Assembly: GCA_021299335.1 (NCBI GenBank)
Contig: JAJTGF010000012.1
Location: 1-50,313, forward strand
Direction: 5' to 3'
DNA from: Cryomorphaceae bacterium
GTDB taxonomy: Bacteria > Bacteroidota > Bacteroidia > Flavobacteriales_D > Crocinitomicaceae
Length of the DNA stretch: 50,313 nucleotides
The notes under the pieces are model-generated. The model worked only from the letters and a program-made list of their open reading frames with translations, was not told the DNA's origin and did no database searches. This document shows, piece by piece, positions 7,926-16,454 of the stretch (positions are counted from its first letter, which is position 1; every line of letters starts with the position of its first letter). Made by a program: the position numbers and the translations under genes.

Positions 7926-10900
7926 ATGCCCCAAACCACCTCTCAAGCCCTCCGCGTTTATGCTGCATCTGCGGGCAGCGGCAAGACCCATCGGCTTGTT
8001 TTAGAGTATCTTAAGATCCTGCTCTCAGACGCCAATTACCGCCAAAAGTTCCGTCATATCGTCGCCATGACCTTCACCAATAAAGCGGCCAATGAAATGA
8101 AGGAGCGCATCCTTCAAACATTGAGTGGTTTGGCCTATCCAGCAAGTGCCAGCCCAAAAACACAGGCGCTTCAGGCAGATTTGCTCAAAGAAACCACCCT
8201 GACAGCAGTTCAGCTTCAGCAGCGCGCGGCAGGTGCCTTACAAGGCATCTTGCATCACTACGAAGATTTCAATATTTCTACCATAGACAAATTCAATTTG
8301 CGCCTGATTCGCTCTTTTAGCCGGGATTTGGATTTGCCCTCAGACTTTGAGGTGGTACTCAACGAAAAACTCGTCCTAGACGAAGTGCTCGACCTCTTGA
8401 TTGCCCGCTTAGGTCAGCCCGATGCCGAAGAACTGACCAGTTGGATGCTCGCCTATGCCCGAACCAAAGTTGCGGAAGGCGAATCCTGGGATTTCAAAAG
8501 GTCCTTGCTCCAATTTTCAGAAGTATTGGGCAAAGAGCGCAATGCCAAAGAAGTGGCCCTTCTTCTCGAGAGCACCTACACCCCAGATGCCTACCAGGCT
8601 TACCAAGACCAAGCAAAACAAATCAAAGATGACTTTTTGGCGCGTTGCGCCGAGGTTCATGCGTTGGCTGCTCCCTTCAAGGGCACTGTTTTCAAAACCG
8701 CCACAGACCAAAAACGCATCGATGCCTTTATCGAAGATCCAAATTGGGGCTTGGGTAAAAAGGAGGGCTCGTTTTATGCCCCCACCTTCAAAGAAAAACT
8801 CGAACAAGGCCAATTTGATCTTCCAAGCCAAGTTTCAGCCGCACTTTTGAGCTTAGAAGAGGCCTACGAAGCTGCTTTGGGCGCTCATAAACTCATCGAA
8901 ACACAAAGAAAGAACTTCTACAATATGGCCTTGTTGCAGTACGTCGCGCAACAAACAAAAGTGCTCATGACTGCTCAGCAGCAAATCCGCATATCGGAAT
9001 TCAACCAATTGATTAGTCAGCTTGTTCAAGGGGAGCAAGCTCCCTATATCTACGAAAGGTTGGGCATCCGTTACGAACATTTCCTACTCGATGAATTCCA
9101 AGACACCTCTCGTTTGCAGTGGGTCAACATGATTCCACTCGTGCTGGAGGCAATTGCCTACGAGCGTCCGAATCTCATTGTGGGCGATGCCAAGCAAAGT
9201 ATTTACCGTTTCAACAACGGCTTGGCCGAACAATTCGTCGCGCTCCCGAGCTTGTACAACCCTGAAAACGACCCCCAAATGGCACGCACGAGTGCGCGCT
9301 TCGAGGCCAGCGGTTTCAAGCAGAGTTTGCTCGACAACTACCGTTCGGCTCCTGAAATCATAGCGTTCAACAACTCGCTTTTCGAGCAATTTGCCCAATC
9401 ATTACCGCCTCAGCACCAAGACTTTTACGCCTCATTAAGGCAGTCTCCGAAATCCGCGAAAACTGGCTATGTGCGCATCGAGAGTTTGGTCAATGACCTG
9501 CCCGACGAACTTCTTTTCGAGAAACTCATCGACACCATTCGCGAAGTTTTACAAGATCATTTCAGGCCTTGTGACATCTGTATTTTAACCGAGACCAATA
9601 AAAAAGGAAATGCAATCGCGCTTGCTTTGACCCAAGCGGGAATGCAGGTGGTATCCCAAGATTCACTCTTGATTCACGCGCATCCACTCGTTCAATTGTT
9701 CTTGCTTTATCTGAAAAAACGAGCAAAACCATCCAATCCAACACTCGGCAAACGCCTCGCAGAGGCTTATTTGAGGGTGAAAGGAAAATTCGATGTAGCC
9801 ACTTATCTTTCTTACTTCAAAACCTACGAAAAAGAAGGCCGTCAAATCCGTTACTTCGATGAACAAGCTTTTTACATAGCCGAATTTGGCTCGGCAGAAG
9901 CGCTCTTCATGCCCTACGAACACTTATTTGATTTGCTGCAAAAAGTCGCTACATGCTTTGACATCAACGATACGCAAGAACCTTACGTACATCATTTTTT
10001 TGACATCGCATTTCAGTACCAACTCAATCGAAATGCAGAGCTCTTGCCCTTTCTAGAGTTTATCGAGCAGAATAAAGAGAAGTTGGCCTTGCAAATGCCA
10101 GAATCTACTGAGGCTATTCGCATCATGACCATCCACAAGGCCAAAGGCCTAGAGTTTCCAGTAGTCCTCATGCCGAGCCTTGACTTCAACATCATTATTT
10201 TTGGTCATTCCAAATTTTTAATGCCTGCGGGTGCTGGTTTGGCCTATTCTTTTCCATCGGATATCATCCCTGAGTTCAAGGCCTTCAAAAATCGAGAACT
10301 CGCTGCCATTTTCTTAGATAAACTCAACCTGCTCTATGTTGCGCTCACCCGACCAGAGCGCAGGCTCTATATCTGGAATCACCATAAAGCAAAGGGTTTT
10401 GGAGCTCAATTTCATAGCCAACTGAGTCAAATATCGCACCTGACCTCACAAGAAGAGCATGTTTTTGTCGCTGGTGCAGCGCTAGCAGATGAACTGACCG
10501 AGGCAGAAAAACAAAAGCGTCTAAACGCGCACACTTCATTTTATCATCCCTATGCCGCACCAGATCAATTGTGGTACCCATCTTTAGTATTCAGAACTCC
10601 CGATACCGAGATGGCACCGGATCAATTATTCGGTATTTCATTCCACAGACTCATGGCGCTCTGTGCTGCTCCTGAACAACTACAGGCGGCCATAGCAACT
10701 GCCTTGCAAGATGGTGTAATTGCCCTAGACGAACTGCCTGAGCTCAAAAAGGCTGCTGAGCATTTTTGGACGCATGTCAGTGCTCAAAACCTTCATTTGG
10801 ATATCATAGAAGAATACAACGAGCAGCGCATCATCGCCGAGGTCAATCAAATCAAGCAACCCGACAAAGTTTGGCTCAAAGCCAATGAAGTTATTGTCAT

Positions 10901-11039
10901 TGATTTCAAAACGGGTCTCAGACAAGACACCCACATGAAGCAAATCATTGCTTATGCAACGCTGCTTGAAAACATTTTTAGTTTACCCGTGCGACCTTTT
11001 CTCTATTATACCCAACTCGATTTATTCTTGGAGCTGTGA
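7926..11039 (+). CDS. UvrD/RecB-type helicase with C-terminal PD-(D/E)XK nuclease (AddA/RecB-like)
   Basis: A 1037-residue DNA double-strand-break processing helicase-nuclease. The frame is open further upstream, but only over the mbnP promoter and coding region. The ATG at 7926 gives a natural N-terminus with the Walker A AASAGSGKTHRL at residues 12-24. Further helicase motifs are MTFTNKAANEMKERI (about 55), LLDEFQDTSRLQW (about 387), MTIHKAKGLEFPVV (about 733) and LYVALTRPERRLYIW (about 802). The tail has GISFHRL (about 902) and VIVIDFKTG (about 987-995) followed by a Q..AYA stretch, the RecB-family nuclease signature. An AddB-like partner would be expected but is not here. The gene diverges from the mbnP operon and its 3' end overlaps the next, convergent gene by 18 bp. 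Confidence 0.9.
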   Translation: MPQTTSQALRVYAASAGSGKTHRLVLEYLKILLSDANYRQKFRHIVAMTFTNKAANEMKERILQTLSGLAYPASASPKTQALQADLLKETTLTAVQLQQRAAGALQGILHHYEDFNISTIDKFNLRLIRSFSRDLDLPSDFEVVLNEKLVLDEVLDLLIARLGQPDAEELTSWMLAYARTKVAEGESWDFKRSLLQFSEVLGKERNAKEVALLLESTYTPDAYQAYQDQAKQIKDDFLARCAEVHALAAPFKGTVFKTATDQKRIDAFIEDPNWGLGKKEGSFYAPTFKEKLEQGQFDLPSQVSAALLSLEEAYEAALGAHKLIETQRKNFYNMALLQYVAQQTKVLMTAQQQIRISEFNQLISQLVQGEQAPYIYERLGIRYEHFLLDEFQDTSRLQWVNMIPLVLEAIAYERPNLIVGDAKQSIYRFNNGLAEQFVALPSLYNPENDPQMARTSARFEASGFKQSLLDNYRSAPEIIAFNNSLFEQFAQSLPPQHQDFYASLRQSPKSAKTGYVRIESLVNDLPDELLFEKLIDTIREVLQDHFRPCDICILTETNKKGNAIALALTQAGMQVVSQDSLLIHAHPLVQLFLLYLKKRAKPSNPTLGKRLAEAYLRVKGKFDVATYLSYFKTYEKEGRQIRYFDEQAFYIAEFGSAEALFMPYEHLFDLLQKVATCFDINDTQEPYVHHFFDIAFQYQLNRNAELLPFLEFIEQNKEKLALQMPESTEAIRIMTIHKAKGLEFPVVLMPSLDFNIIIFGHSKFLMPAGAGLAYSFPSDIIPEFKAFKNRELAAIFLDKLNLLYVALTRPERRLYIWNHHKAKGFGAQFHSQLSQISHLTSQEEHVFVAGAALADELTEAEKQKRLNAHTSFYHPYAAPDQLWYPSLVFRTPDTEMAPDQLFGISFHRLMALCAAPEQLQAAIATALQDGVIALDELPELKKAAEHFWTHVSAQNLHLDIIEEYNEQRIIAEVNQIKQPDKVWLKANEVIVIDFKTGLRQDTHMKQIIAYATLLENIFSLPVRPFLYYTQLDLFLEL

Positions 11040-11720
11040 GTCGAGGCCGGCTGTTTCTGCGGCTAGTTTGAGAAAAGTATAAACCAACGGATGCGGCAGG
11101 TCTCGGGTAGATGAGATTTGCGGACAAAAACTTGTGGCTAAAAAGAAAGGATGTGATTTAAGCGTAATGATCTCGGGGTCGTCGAATTGGTTTACGGCTT
11201 CGATGTCTATAAATTGCCCAATTAATTGTTCCAAGAGTTGTGGATACATGCTGTAGCGCGTTGCGCTTAGCTCCACGGAAGAACAGTTTTCATAAAGCCG
11301 TTCCATTGTGAGCGTGCGCGGCAGTACTTCTATGCGCTCGAAGTGCGCACTATTGACCAAATTTTCTGAGATGAGTTTCTCCCCGTAAGGGTTCATGTTA
11401 TTGGCCGTAATGAGGTAATCTATAAATATACGAAAGCATTCTCCTGTAGCAAAAACAGGTGTTTGTAGGTCGACGAGATTGCGAAAAACACCATTCAAAA
11501 AGAAAGGATTGAGGTAGGGCCCTGGTGCAACCCAAATGCCGTCGTATTGTTCGAGGGTTGGTTTCTTGAATTGTAGGGCCTCGTTGATTTTGATCCAGTA
11601 GTAATTGATTTCAAGATCGAGGAACTCGGCAGCGTGGTCCAAGGAAAGGTTTGTCGCGTGGTGCGAGTTGTAGGTGAAGTTGTAGTCGCCTATGATTGCT
11701 ATTTTGAGTGCTTCACTCAT
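11022..11720 (-). CDS. CTP synthase C-terminal-domain-related protein (degenerate class I glutamine amidotransferase; (seleno)protein family)
   Basis: A stand-alone 232-residue protein resembling only the glutaminase half of CTP synthase: IAIIGDYN (8-14), HHATNLSLDHA (20-30), GIWVAPGPYLNP (61-72), ATGECF (91-96) and HPFFLATSFCPQ (190-201). The nucleophile-position Cys95 is present, but the catalytic His and Glu of the usual FHPE are Cys199 and Gln201, so normal glutamine hydrolysis is unlikely. NCBI, as I recall, names this family CTP synthase C-terminal region-related (seleno)protein; Cys199 (codon TGT at 11124-11126) would then be the Cys counterpart of the Sec position. No synthetase domain is attached. 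The biochemical role is unknown. Confidence 0.75.
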   Translation of the reverse strand: MSEALKIAIIGDYNFTYNSHHATNLSLDHAAEFLDLEINYYWIKINEALQFKKPTLEQYDGIWVAPGPYLNPFFLNGVFRNLVDLQTPVFATGECFRIFIDYLITANNMNPYGEKLISENLVNSAHFERIEVLPRTLTMERLYENCSSVELSATRYSMYPQLLEQLIGQFIDIEAVNQFDDPEIITLKSHPFFLATSFCPQISSTRDLPHPLVYTFLKLAAETAGLDSQLQE

Positions 11721-11744
11721 TCAGGCGTTTTGGTTCAACTTAGG

Positions 11745-12395
11745 TTAGCGTTTGAACCAACCGCGCAGCTTAGCGTTGTTGATCTGAATAGACTCCTCGG
11801 CACTGGTTTGAGGATCTACGTACCACACTTTACAGCTGAAGGTTACTTCAAATAAAGAGTAGTCGCCGTTACCGTCAGAGGCTTGTTTTAAGATGGTAAA
11901 GTTTGCGGTTTGACCTGGGTCTGTTTCGCGAGAAATCCAAAATTTACCGGTATTGTCTGTGTAAGAAACTTGCACACCATTGATAGAGTTAGTGGCTAGG
12001 GTAGCGACATCTTTGAACGGAACTGGATTGCCCGAGTTGGTCATGTGGAAGTCGTTGAACATAGGAAGGGTTGGGGTTGCGCTTCCAGTTGCATCCCATT
12101 CCAATGAGCCAAAAGACAATGAAATATTTTGAGGATTTGCTGTAGATGCCATTCCGAAGGAATAGATGACCTTAGACATCACCGGTGCTACATTGACGAT
12201 TTGAGTGTCCAATGCGAGACCAAGGTAGTTATTGACATTTTGCGTGAGTTCAACTTGGGTACCATTGATATAGCCCACAAAACTTGCGTTGAGGTCCACT
12301 TTATTGCTTGGTGGTGGAATCACTTCGTGTTCGATACAAGCTGAAGAAATCAGTAGAAGTAGGGTAGCTAGAAAGGCAAAGCGCGTCAGTTTCAT
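11745..12395 (-). CDS. Hypothetical lipoprotein
   Basis: I do not recognise the family. The frame is open to 12488, but the ATG at 12395 (MKLTRFAFL) gives a clean lipoprotein signal ending at ISSAC20, and a well-formed promoter lies in what would otherwise be coding sequence. The mature part, about 197 residues, alternates polar and hydrophobic residues typical of an all-beta surface or periplasmic protein. It ends in Arg-rich LRGWFKR. It has its own promoter (12422-12453) downstream of the radA-to-DUF6495 operon. The amidotransferase-like gene follows after 24 bp and may be co-transcribed. Confidence 0.75.
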   Translation of the reverse strand: MKLTRFAFLATLLLLISSACIEHEVIPPPSNKVDLNASFVGYINGTQVELTQNVNNYLGLALDTQIVNVAPVMSKVIYSFGMASTANPQNISLSFGSLEWDATGSATPTLPMFNDFHMTNSGNPVPFKDVATLATNSINGVQVSYTDNTGKFWISRETDPGQTANFTILKQASDGNGDYSLFEVTFSCKVWYVDPQTSAEESIQINNAKLRGWFKR

Positions 12396-12421
12396 GCGTT
12401 TGTGTTTAGGTGATAATGTCT

Positions 12422-12453
12422 CAAATTTAGTTCTATAAACGCAATTGTCCAAA
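12422..12453 (-). promoter_or_regulatory. Promoter for the 11745-12395 lipoprotein gene
   Basis: On the minus strand TTTG (12450-12453), a 20-nt spacer and TAAATTTG (12422-12429) match the Bacteroidota TTTG-N19-21-TAnnTTTG consensus. The -7 element ends 26 nt before the ATG at 12395. The arrangement supports that start over the longer upstream reading. Confidence 0.7.
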
Positions 12454-12484
12454 AAAAGATGCTTTCTCGATGAAAAAATAAACA

Positions 12485-12964
12485 TCATTTTGCATTCAAA
12501 TACTGCAGGAATTCCTGAAGTGCGCTTTGATGAAGTGGCATCGCGCCTTTGGAAATGAGCGTAAATACCTCACTCGACTTGTGTTCAGAACTTTTTTTTG
12601 ATCCGCTGTGAAGGGTTAAATTTTGCCAATTATCATGAAGTAATTTGACGAAATTTTGCGCTGTGACTTGCCCGATTTCTGCTTGTTTTGTCAGTTGGAA
12701 ATGATAGAGTTGCCATGGGTCTTGTCGGAGGTCAAATACACTCACAAAGTTGTCGCCAATTTGAAGTAGCCCTGGCATATGACTGTAGGCTTTTTCCAAA
12801 ACGATATTTGAAAATAGGTCGATAAAGCCCTGAGCCTTGGCAGGGTCTTGACTCGCGAGCGCGCGCCATTCGGCGTCGTAAAGTTCGTTGAGAATAAGAA
12901 ATTGCTTGAACTCGGTTTCGAGTTCGGCAAGTTCTTGAGCAGTAAGTGACCTGAATTTGAGCAT
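12485..12964 (-). CDS. DUF6495-like small cytosolic protein
   Basis: A 159-residue protein without signal peptide or membrane segments. It begins with LKFRSLTAQELAELETEFKQFL and ends FTLISKGAMPLHQSALQEFLQYL. From memory this pattern fits a Flavobacteria-wide family named DUF6495, whose function is unknown. The start codon directly abuts the gldH stop, so it is translated in the radA-rsmI-holB-ricT-gldH run. I see no catalytic motif. The conserved coupling to gldH is the only functional hint. Confidence 0.65.
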   Translation of the reverse strand: MLKFRSLTAQELAELETEFKQFLILNELYDAEWRALASQDPAKAQGFIDLFSNIVLEKAYSHMPGLLQIGDNFVSVFDLRQDPWQLYHFQLTKQAEIGQVTAQNFVKLLHDNWQNLTLHSGSKKSSEHKSSEVFTLISKGAMPLHQSALQEFLQYLNAK

Positions 12965-13431
12965 TATTCTGCTTCGCTGAACTGAACTTCGAGACTGATA
13001 TCGAGCACTTCTGTGACGCTTTTTTCCGTGATGGCTTGTTCGAGCTCAAATTGATATTTGCCTTTGAAGGGAACCTTGCGGCGCTTGAAAATGAGTTGGT
13101 GCTCTACCACTGTCCCCGACTTTTTACCGATCCAGTTGCCGTTTGGATCTGCCATTTTGATTTCATATGGTTCGCGCACACTCTTGCCAAAGGGCGGTGT
13201 GGTGCGCAAGAAAATCCAGAGGTTATTGTAGGGGTAATCGGTGGTGGTGCGGAGTGTAAATATGAAGTCGTAAAGCTTGGTGGTGTCTTGGATGTCGACA
13301 CTGAATTTGGGCTTAACGGCTTGTGTCCATTGTTCGTTTTTAAAACGATAGGCTTTGGTGTAGATGGCATTTTTGGTGCAACTCACCAAAAGAAAGCCCA
13401 CTAAGAAAAGAACACTAATTAGCTTTTTCAT
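12964..13431 (-). CDS. gldH: Gliding-motility lipoprotein GldH
   Basis: GldH is a lipoprotein needed for gliding and type IX secretion function in Flavobacteria. The 155-residue product from the ATG at 13431 has a signal peptide ending at LLVSC18, then IYTKAYRFKNEQW and a beta-sandwich-like body with TTDYPYNNLWIFL and PFGKSVREPYEIKMAD. The frame is open upstream to 13512, but that part only overlaps ricT; the later ATG gives the lipoprotein signal. It overlaps the ricT stop by 17 bp and abuts the DUF6495-like gene. It fits the sorting-domain surface proteins elsewhere in the window. Confidence 0.88.
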   Translation of the reverse strand: MKKLISVLFLVGFLLVSCTKNAIYTKAYRFKNEQWTQAVKPKFSVDIQDTTKLYDFIFTLRTTTDYPYNNLWIFLRTTPPFGKSVREPYEIKMADPNGNWIGKKSGTVVEHQLIFKRRKVPFKGKYQFELEQAITEKSVTEVLDISLEVQFSEAE

Positions 13432-14587
13432 TTTTTGGCCCTCCGGGGTTCGGTTTGCGTGGTTTGCGATTGGGTCTTCTTTTTTTATTGTTGTTGCTGA
13501 AAGACTTCTCAAAGCGCGTTAGGCTGTCTTGACCCACTACATTTTGGTAGCCAATTTCCTCTACCTTTTCTTTGACTTGTGCAAAATCTGCGAGGTCTTT
13601 GGGCTTGACACCTTCTTTGTTGAGTTTTTTGATTTCGGCAACGCGCTCGGGTGAGAGGGCTACCATGCCGGTTTCGCCTTTGTAAGCATACCAAATAATG
13701 CGCTTGAATACATCCGTTTTCATGTGAATGGCATCGCCTTTTTCGGTATGGAGTTTGCCATCGGCCTTTGGCATCGATTTAATGGCATCTAAATACATGT
13801 CGAGCTCGTAATTGAGACAGCATTTGAGTTTGCCACATTGACCAGCCAATTTTTGTGGGTTCAGGGAAAGTTGTTGGTAGCGGGCTGCTGAGGTAGAAAC
13901 AGATCTGAAGTCAGTGAGCCAGGTGCTGCAGCAAAGTTCTCTGCCGCAAGAGCCAATGCCACCTAAACGAGAAGCTTCTTGACGCGAGCCAATTTGACGC
14001 ATTTCTACCCGTACTTTGAAGCGATCTGCCATGTCTTTGATGAGTTGGCGAAAATCGATGCGCCCTTCGGCAGTGTAATAAAAAGTTGCTTTGCTGAGGT
14101 CGGCTTGATATTCGACATCTGAGATTTTCATGTCGAGGCGCAAGTTTTGGGCAAAAGTGCGCGATTGGGTGAGCAAATCGCGTTCAAGTGAACGTCCTTT
14201 GATCCATTTGTCGATTTCTTCTTGATTGGCGATGTGCAAAATCTTTTTGCACTCCATGGTTTTGAGATTGGGTGCTTTTTTCTTGACTTGGATTCTGGCG
14301 AGTTCGCCCAAGGCGGATACCACACCGATGTCCCAACCTGGGCTGGTGTCTACGGCAACAACGTCACCGGTTTGTAAAGAAAGGTGGTCGGCGTTGCGAT
14401 AAAATGCTTTTCGGGCATTTTTGAACCTGACTTCCACGAGTTCGAAAGTACTTTGTCCTTCAGGTAAAGTGATATTGGCAAGCCAATCAAAAACCTCTAA
14501 TTTATTGCATCCGCCGCTGCTGCATGTGCCGTTGTTTTTACAACCTTTTGGTGTTCCTCCACCGCTACTACATGACGCACAACCCAT
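13415..14587 (-). CDS. ricT: PSP1-domain protein RicT/YaaT
   Basis: RicT is part of the Fe-S-containing Y-complex that affects mRNA maturation in Bacillus; the Bacteroidota role is less known. The 390-residue protein from the ATG at 14587 starts MGCASCSSGGG with a Cys/Gly-rich head, followed by the PSP1 core. The conserved cysteine runs GGIGSCGRELCCSTWL and GQCGKLKCCLNYELD lie near residues 200-250. The tail is strongly basic (KKRRPNRKPRKPNP). The frame is open upstream to 14668, but that overlaps holB and lacks family sequence. The gene lies just after holB, as in Bacillus, with rsmI also adjacent. Confidence in the family is high. Confidence 0.9.
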   Translation of the reverse strand: MGCASCSSGGGTPKGCKNNGTCSSGGCNKLEVFDWLANITLPEGQSTFELVEVRFKNARKAFYRNADHLSLQTGDVVAVDTSPGWDIGVVSALGELARIQVKKKAPNLKTMECKKILHIANQEEIDKWIKGRSLERDLLTQSRTFAQNLRLDMKISDVEYQADLSKATFYYTAEGRIDFRQLIKDMADRFKVRVEMRQIGSRQEASRLGGIGSCGRELCCSTWLTDFRSVSTSAARYQQLSLNPQKLAGQCGKLKCCLNYELDMYLDAIKSMPKADGKLHTEKGDAIHMKTDVFKRIIWYAYKGETGMVALSPERVAEIKKLNKEGVKPKDLADFAQVKEKVEEIGYQNVVGQDSLTRFEKSFSNNNKKRRPNRKPRKPNPGGPKNEKAN

Positions 14588-14631
14588 TTGATTTTTTTTT
14601 GTTGTAAAGTTAATAAATAAAGTTGTTTGAA

Positions 14632-15750
14632 CTACGCCTGGTGGATGTAGCGCATCGTTTGAAAACAAAGTTGCGTAAATAAGATGCGGGCATTGGCATT
14701 GCGATCTATTTGATAATAGGCAGCATCGAAGGTACTGATGAATTCTCTGATGTTATTGCCCGATATGAATGGGGCGAATTTTTCTAAAAATGCGGCTTCT
14801 TCATCTGAAACTTTGGTCAGTACATCGCCCATGTAGTTCGTCAAGAGGCTTTGGCGCATCATGTGCAGTGCGTATTGAATAAAAAGTTTTTGTCGCTCCT
14901 TACCGATACCCGATATATCGTCGGCCCAATTCATCATGGCGAGGACCTCTTTTTTGTAACAGACGCGCATCAGTTGAATGAACTGCTCGCGCTGTTGGTC
15001 TTGGTCTTCGGAAGTTTCGAGATAAGCCATAGCGGCAAGAACAGAGCCGTCTGCAAAAGCAGCCACGGCATCTGCGTTGGTGCGGCTTTGGCTTTTGGCT
15101 TGTTGTAGGTAGGCGCTGAGGTCTTCGGTCTTGATTTTAGGAACTCGAATGAGCTGAGTTCTGGATTGAATGGTGATCATGAGCTTGCTGGCATCTTCGC
15201 TCACGAGTAAAAAAAGGGTACGCGCGGGTGGTTCTTCTAAGATTTTGAGCAGTTTATTGGCGCAGTCTGTATTCATTTCTTCTGGCTGCCAAATGATCAT
15301 TACTTTATAGCCGCCTTCGTAGCCTTTGAGGCTCAGTTTGCGAATGATATCCTTGCTTTCTTCAGTCCCGATGATTGGTTTGCGCAATTTGTTGTCGATG
15401 CGCTCGGTCCATTGAAAAAGGTCAAAATAAGGTGCTTCATCGATTTGTGTACGCCAATCAGCTAAAAAGAGATCGGAAGTTTTGCCAATACTCTGAACTA
15501 CGGGATAAACAAAGTGGAGATCGGGGTGCTGAAGTTGTTGTACTTTGAGACAAGCCGCGCAAAGACCACAGCTATCTTCGGGTTGGCGCGCTGTACAAAA
15601 AAGGTATTGACTAAATGCGAGCGCCAAGGGCAGACCACCGTAGCCAGCAGGTCCCTGCAGTAATTGGGCATGCGCAATTTTGTCCGAATTGATGGCGCGG
15701 ATGAGTTCTTGCTTGAGCTGGGTTTGGCCGATGATTTGCTGAAATTGCAC
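14632..15750 (-). CDS. holB: DNA polymerase III delta-prime subunit
   Basis: The clamp-loader subunit delta-prime. The 372-residue product has FQQIIGQTQLKQEL at the N-terminus and a P-loop-like GPAGYGGLPLA in which the Lys is missing, as expected because delta-prime does not hydrolyse ATP. A zinc-binding CGLCAACLKVQQLQHPD follows, then KLLKILEEPPARTLFLL. No ATG is available near the N-terminus. GTG at 15750 gives the family-like start QFQQIIGQ, while TTG at 15756 would add two residues. It follows rsmI by about 20-26 bp and precedes ricT by 44 bp. Confidence 0.9.
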   Translation of the reverse strand: MQFQQIIGQTQLKQELIRAINSDKIAHAQLLQGPAGYGGLPLALAFSQYLFCTARQPEDSCGLCAACLKVQQLQHPDLHFVYPVVQSIGKTSDLFLADWRTQIDEAPYFDLFQWTERIDNKLRKPIIGTEESKDIIRKLSLKGYEGGYKVMIIWQPEEMNTDCANKLLKILEEPPARTLFLLVSEDASKLMITIQSRTQLIRVPKIKTEDLSAYLQQAKSQSRTNADAVAAFADGSVLAAMAYLETSEDQDQQREQFIQLMRVCYKKEVLAMMNWADDISGIGKERQKLFIQYALHMMRQSLLTNYMGDVLTKVSDEEAAFLEKFAPFISGNNIREFISTFDAAYYQIDRNANARILFTQLCFQTMRYIHQA

Positions 15751-15776
15751 CTTCAAAAATAGCGAAAAAGCCGCAA

Positions 15777-16451
15777 TTATTCGGTGTTTCCCTTCAAGAG
15801 CAAGACGATTTCGCCTTTTGCCTCATTCTGTGAGAAATAAGCCTGAAGTTCGGCTAATGTACCGCGGTGATACGTTTCAAATTTCTTGCTGATTTCGCGC
15901 ACCACACAGGCTTCGCGCTGTGGGTCTAGCCATTCGCACATTTGACTAAGTGTTTTAGCGATGCGATGAGGAGATTCATACAAGACAACCGTTCTGTTCT
16001 CAAGTGCCAATGCCTGGATGCGGGTTTGGCGTCCTTTTTTGTGTGGAAGAAAACCTTCGAAAACAAATTTATCGCAAGGAAATCCGGAGGCAACTAAAGC
16101 GGGCACAAATGCCGTTGGGCCAGGCAGACATTCAACCTCAATCCCTGCCTGAACGCACGCGCGCACTAATAAGAAACCTGGGTCTGAAATACCTGGAGTG
16201 CCTGCATCTGAGACCAACACACAAAATTCGTTTTGAACGATGAGTTCAATGGTCTTTTCTAAAAAGCGATGTTCGTTGTGGGCGTGAAAAGCGAGTACTT
16301 TTTTCTTGATGTCAAAATGATTCAAGAGTTTGTTGGTGACGCGTGTATCTTCGGCAAAAATGAGGGGCGTTTCTTGTAAGATGCGCAAGGACCGAAGCGT
16401 GATATCTTCTAAATTGCCAATTGGGGTCGGGACGAGGATCAGTCTGGGCAT
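15777..16451 (-). CDS. rsmI: 16S rRNA (cytidine-1402-2'-O)-methyltransferase RsmI
   Basis: RsmI methylates the 2'-O of C1402 in the 16S decoding centre using SAM. The 224-residue protein begins LILVPTPIGNLEDITLRSLRIL, with AEDTRVTNKLL and LVSDAGTPGISDPGFLLV, the classic tetrapyrrole-methylase-fold motifs of RsmI. Length is at the short end of the family (about 220-290), as is common in Bacteroidota. The ATG at 16451 follows the radA stop by 3 bp, so the two are co-transcribed. Confidence 0.95.
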   Translation of the reverse strand: MPRLILVPTPIGNLEDITLRSLRILQETPLIFAEDTRVTNKLLNHFDIKKKVLAFHAHNEHRFLEKTIELIVQNEFCVLVSDAGTPGISDPGFLLVRACVQAGIEVECLPGPTAFVPALVASGFPCDKFVFEGFLPHKKGRQTRIQALALENRTVVLYESPHRIAKTLSQMCEWLDPQREACVVREISKKFETYHRGTLAELQAYFSQNEAKGEIVLLLKGNTE

Positions 16452-16454
16452 AGT

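Noticed and set aside
12396-12488. Upstream extension of the lipoprotein gene at 11745
   Set aside because: It would destroy the lipoprotein signal and cover a good TTTG-N20-TAAATTTG promoter.
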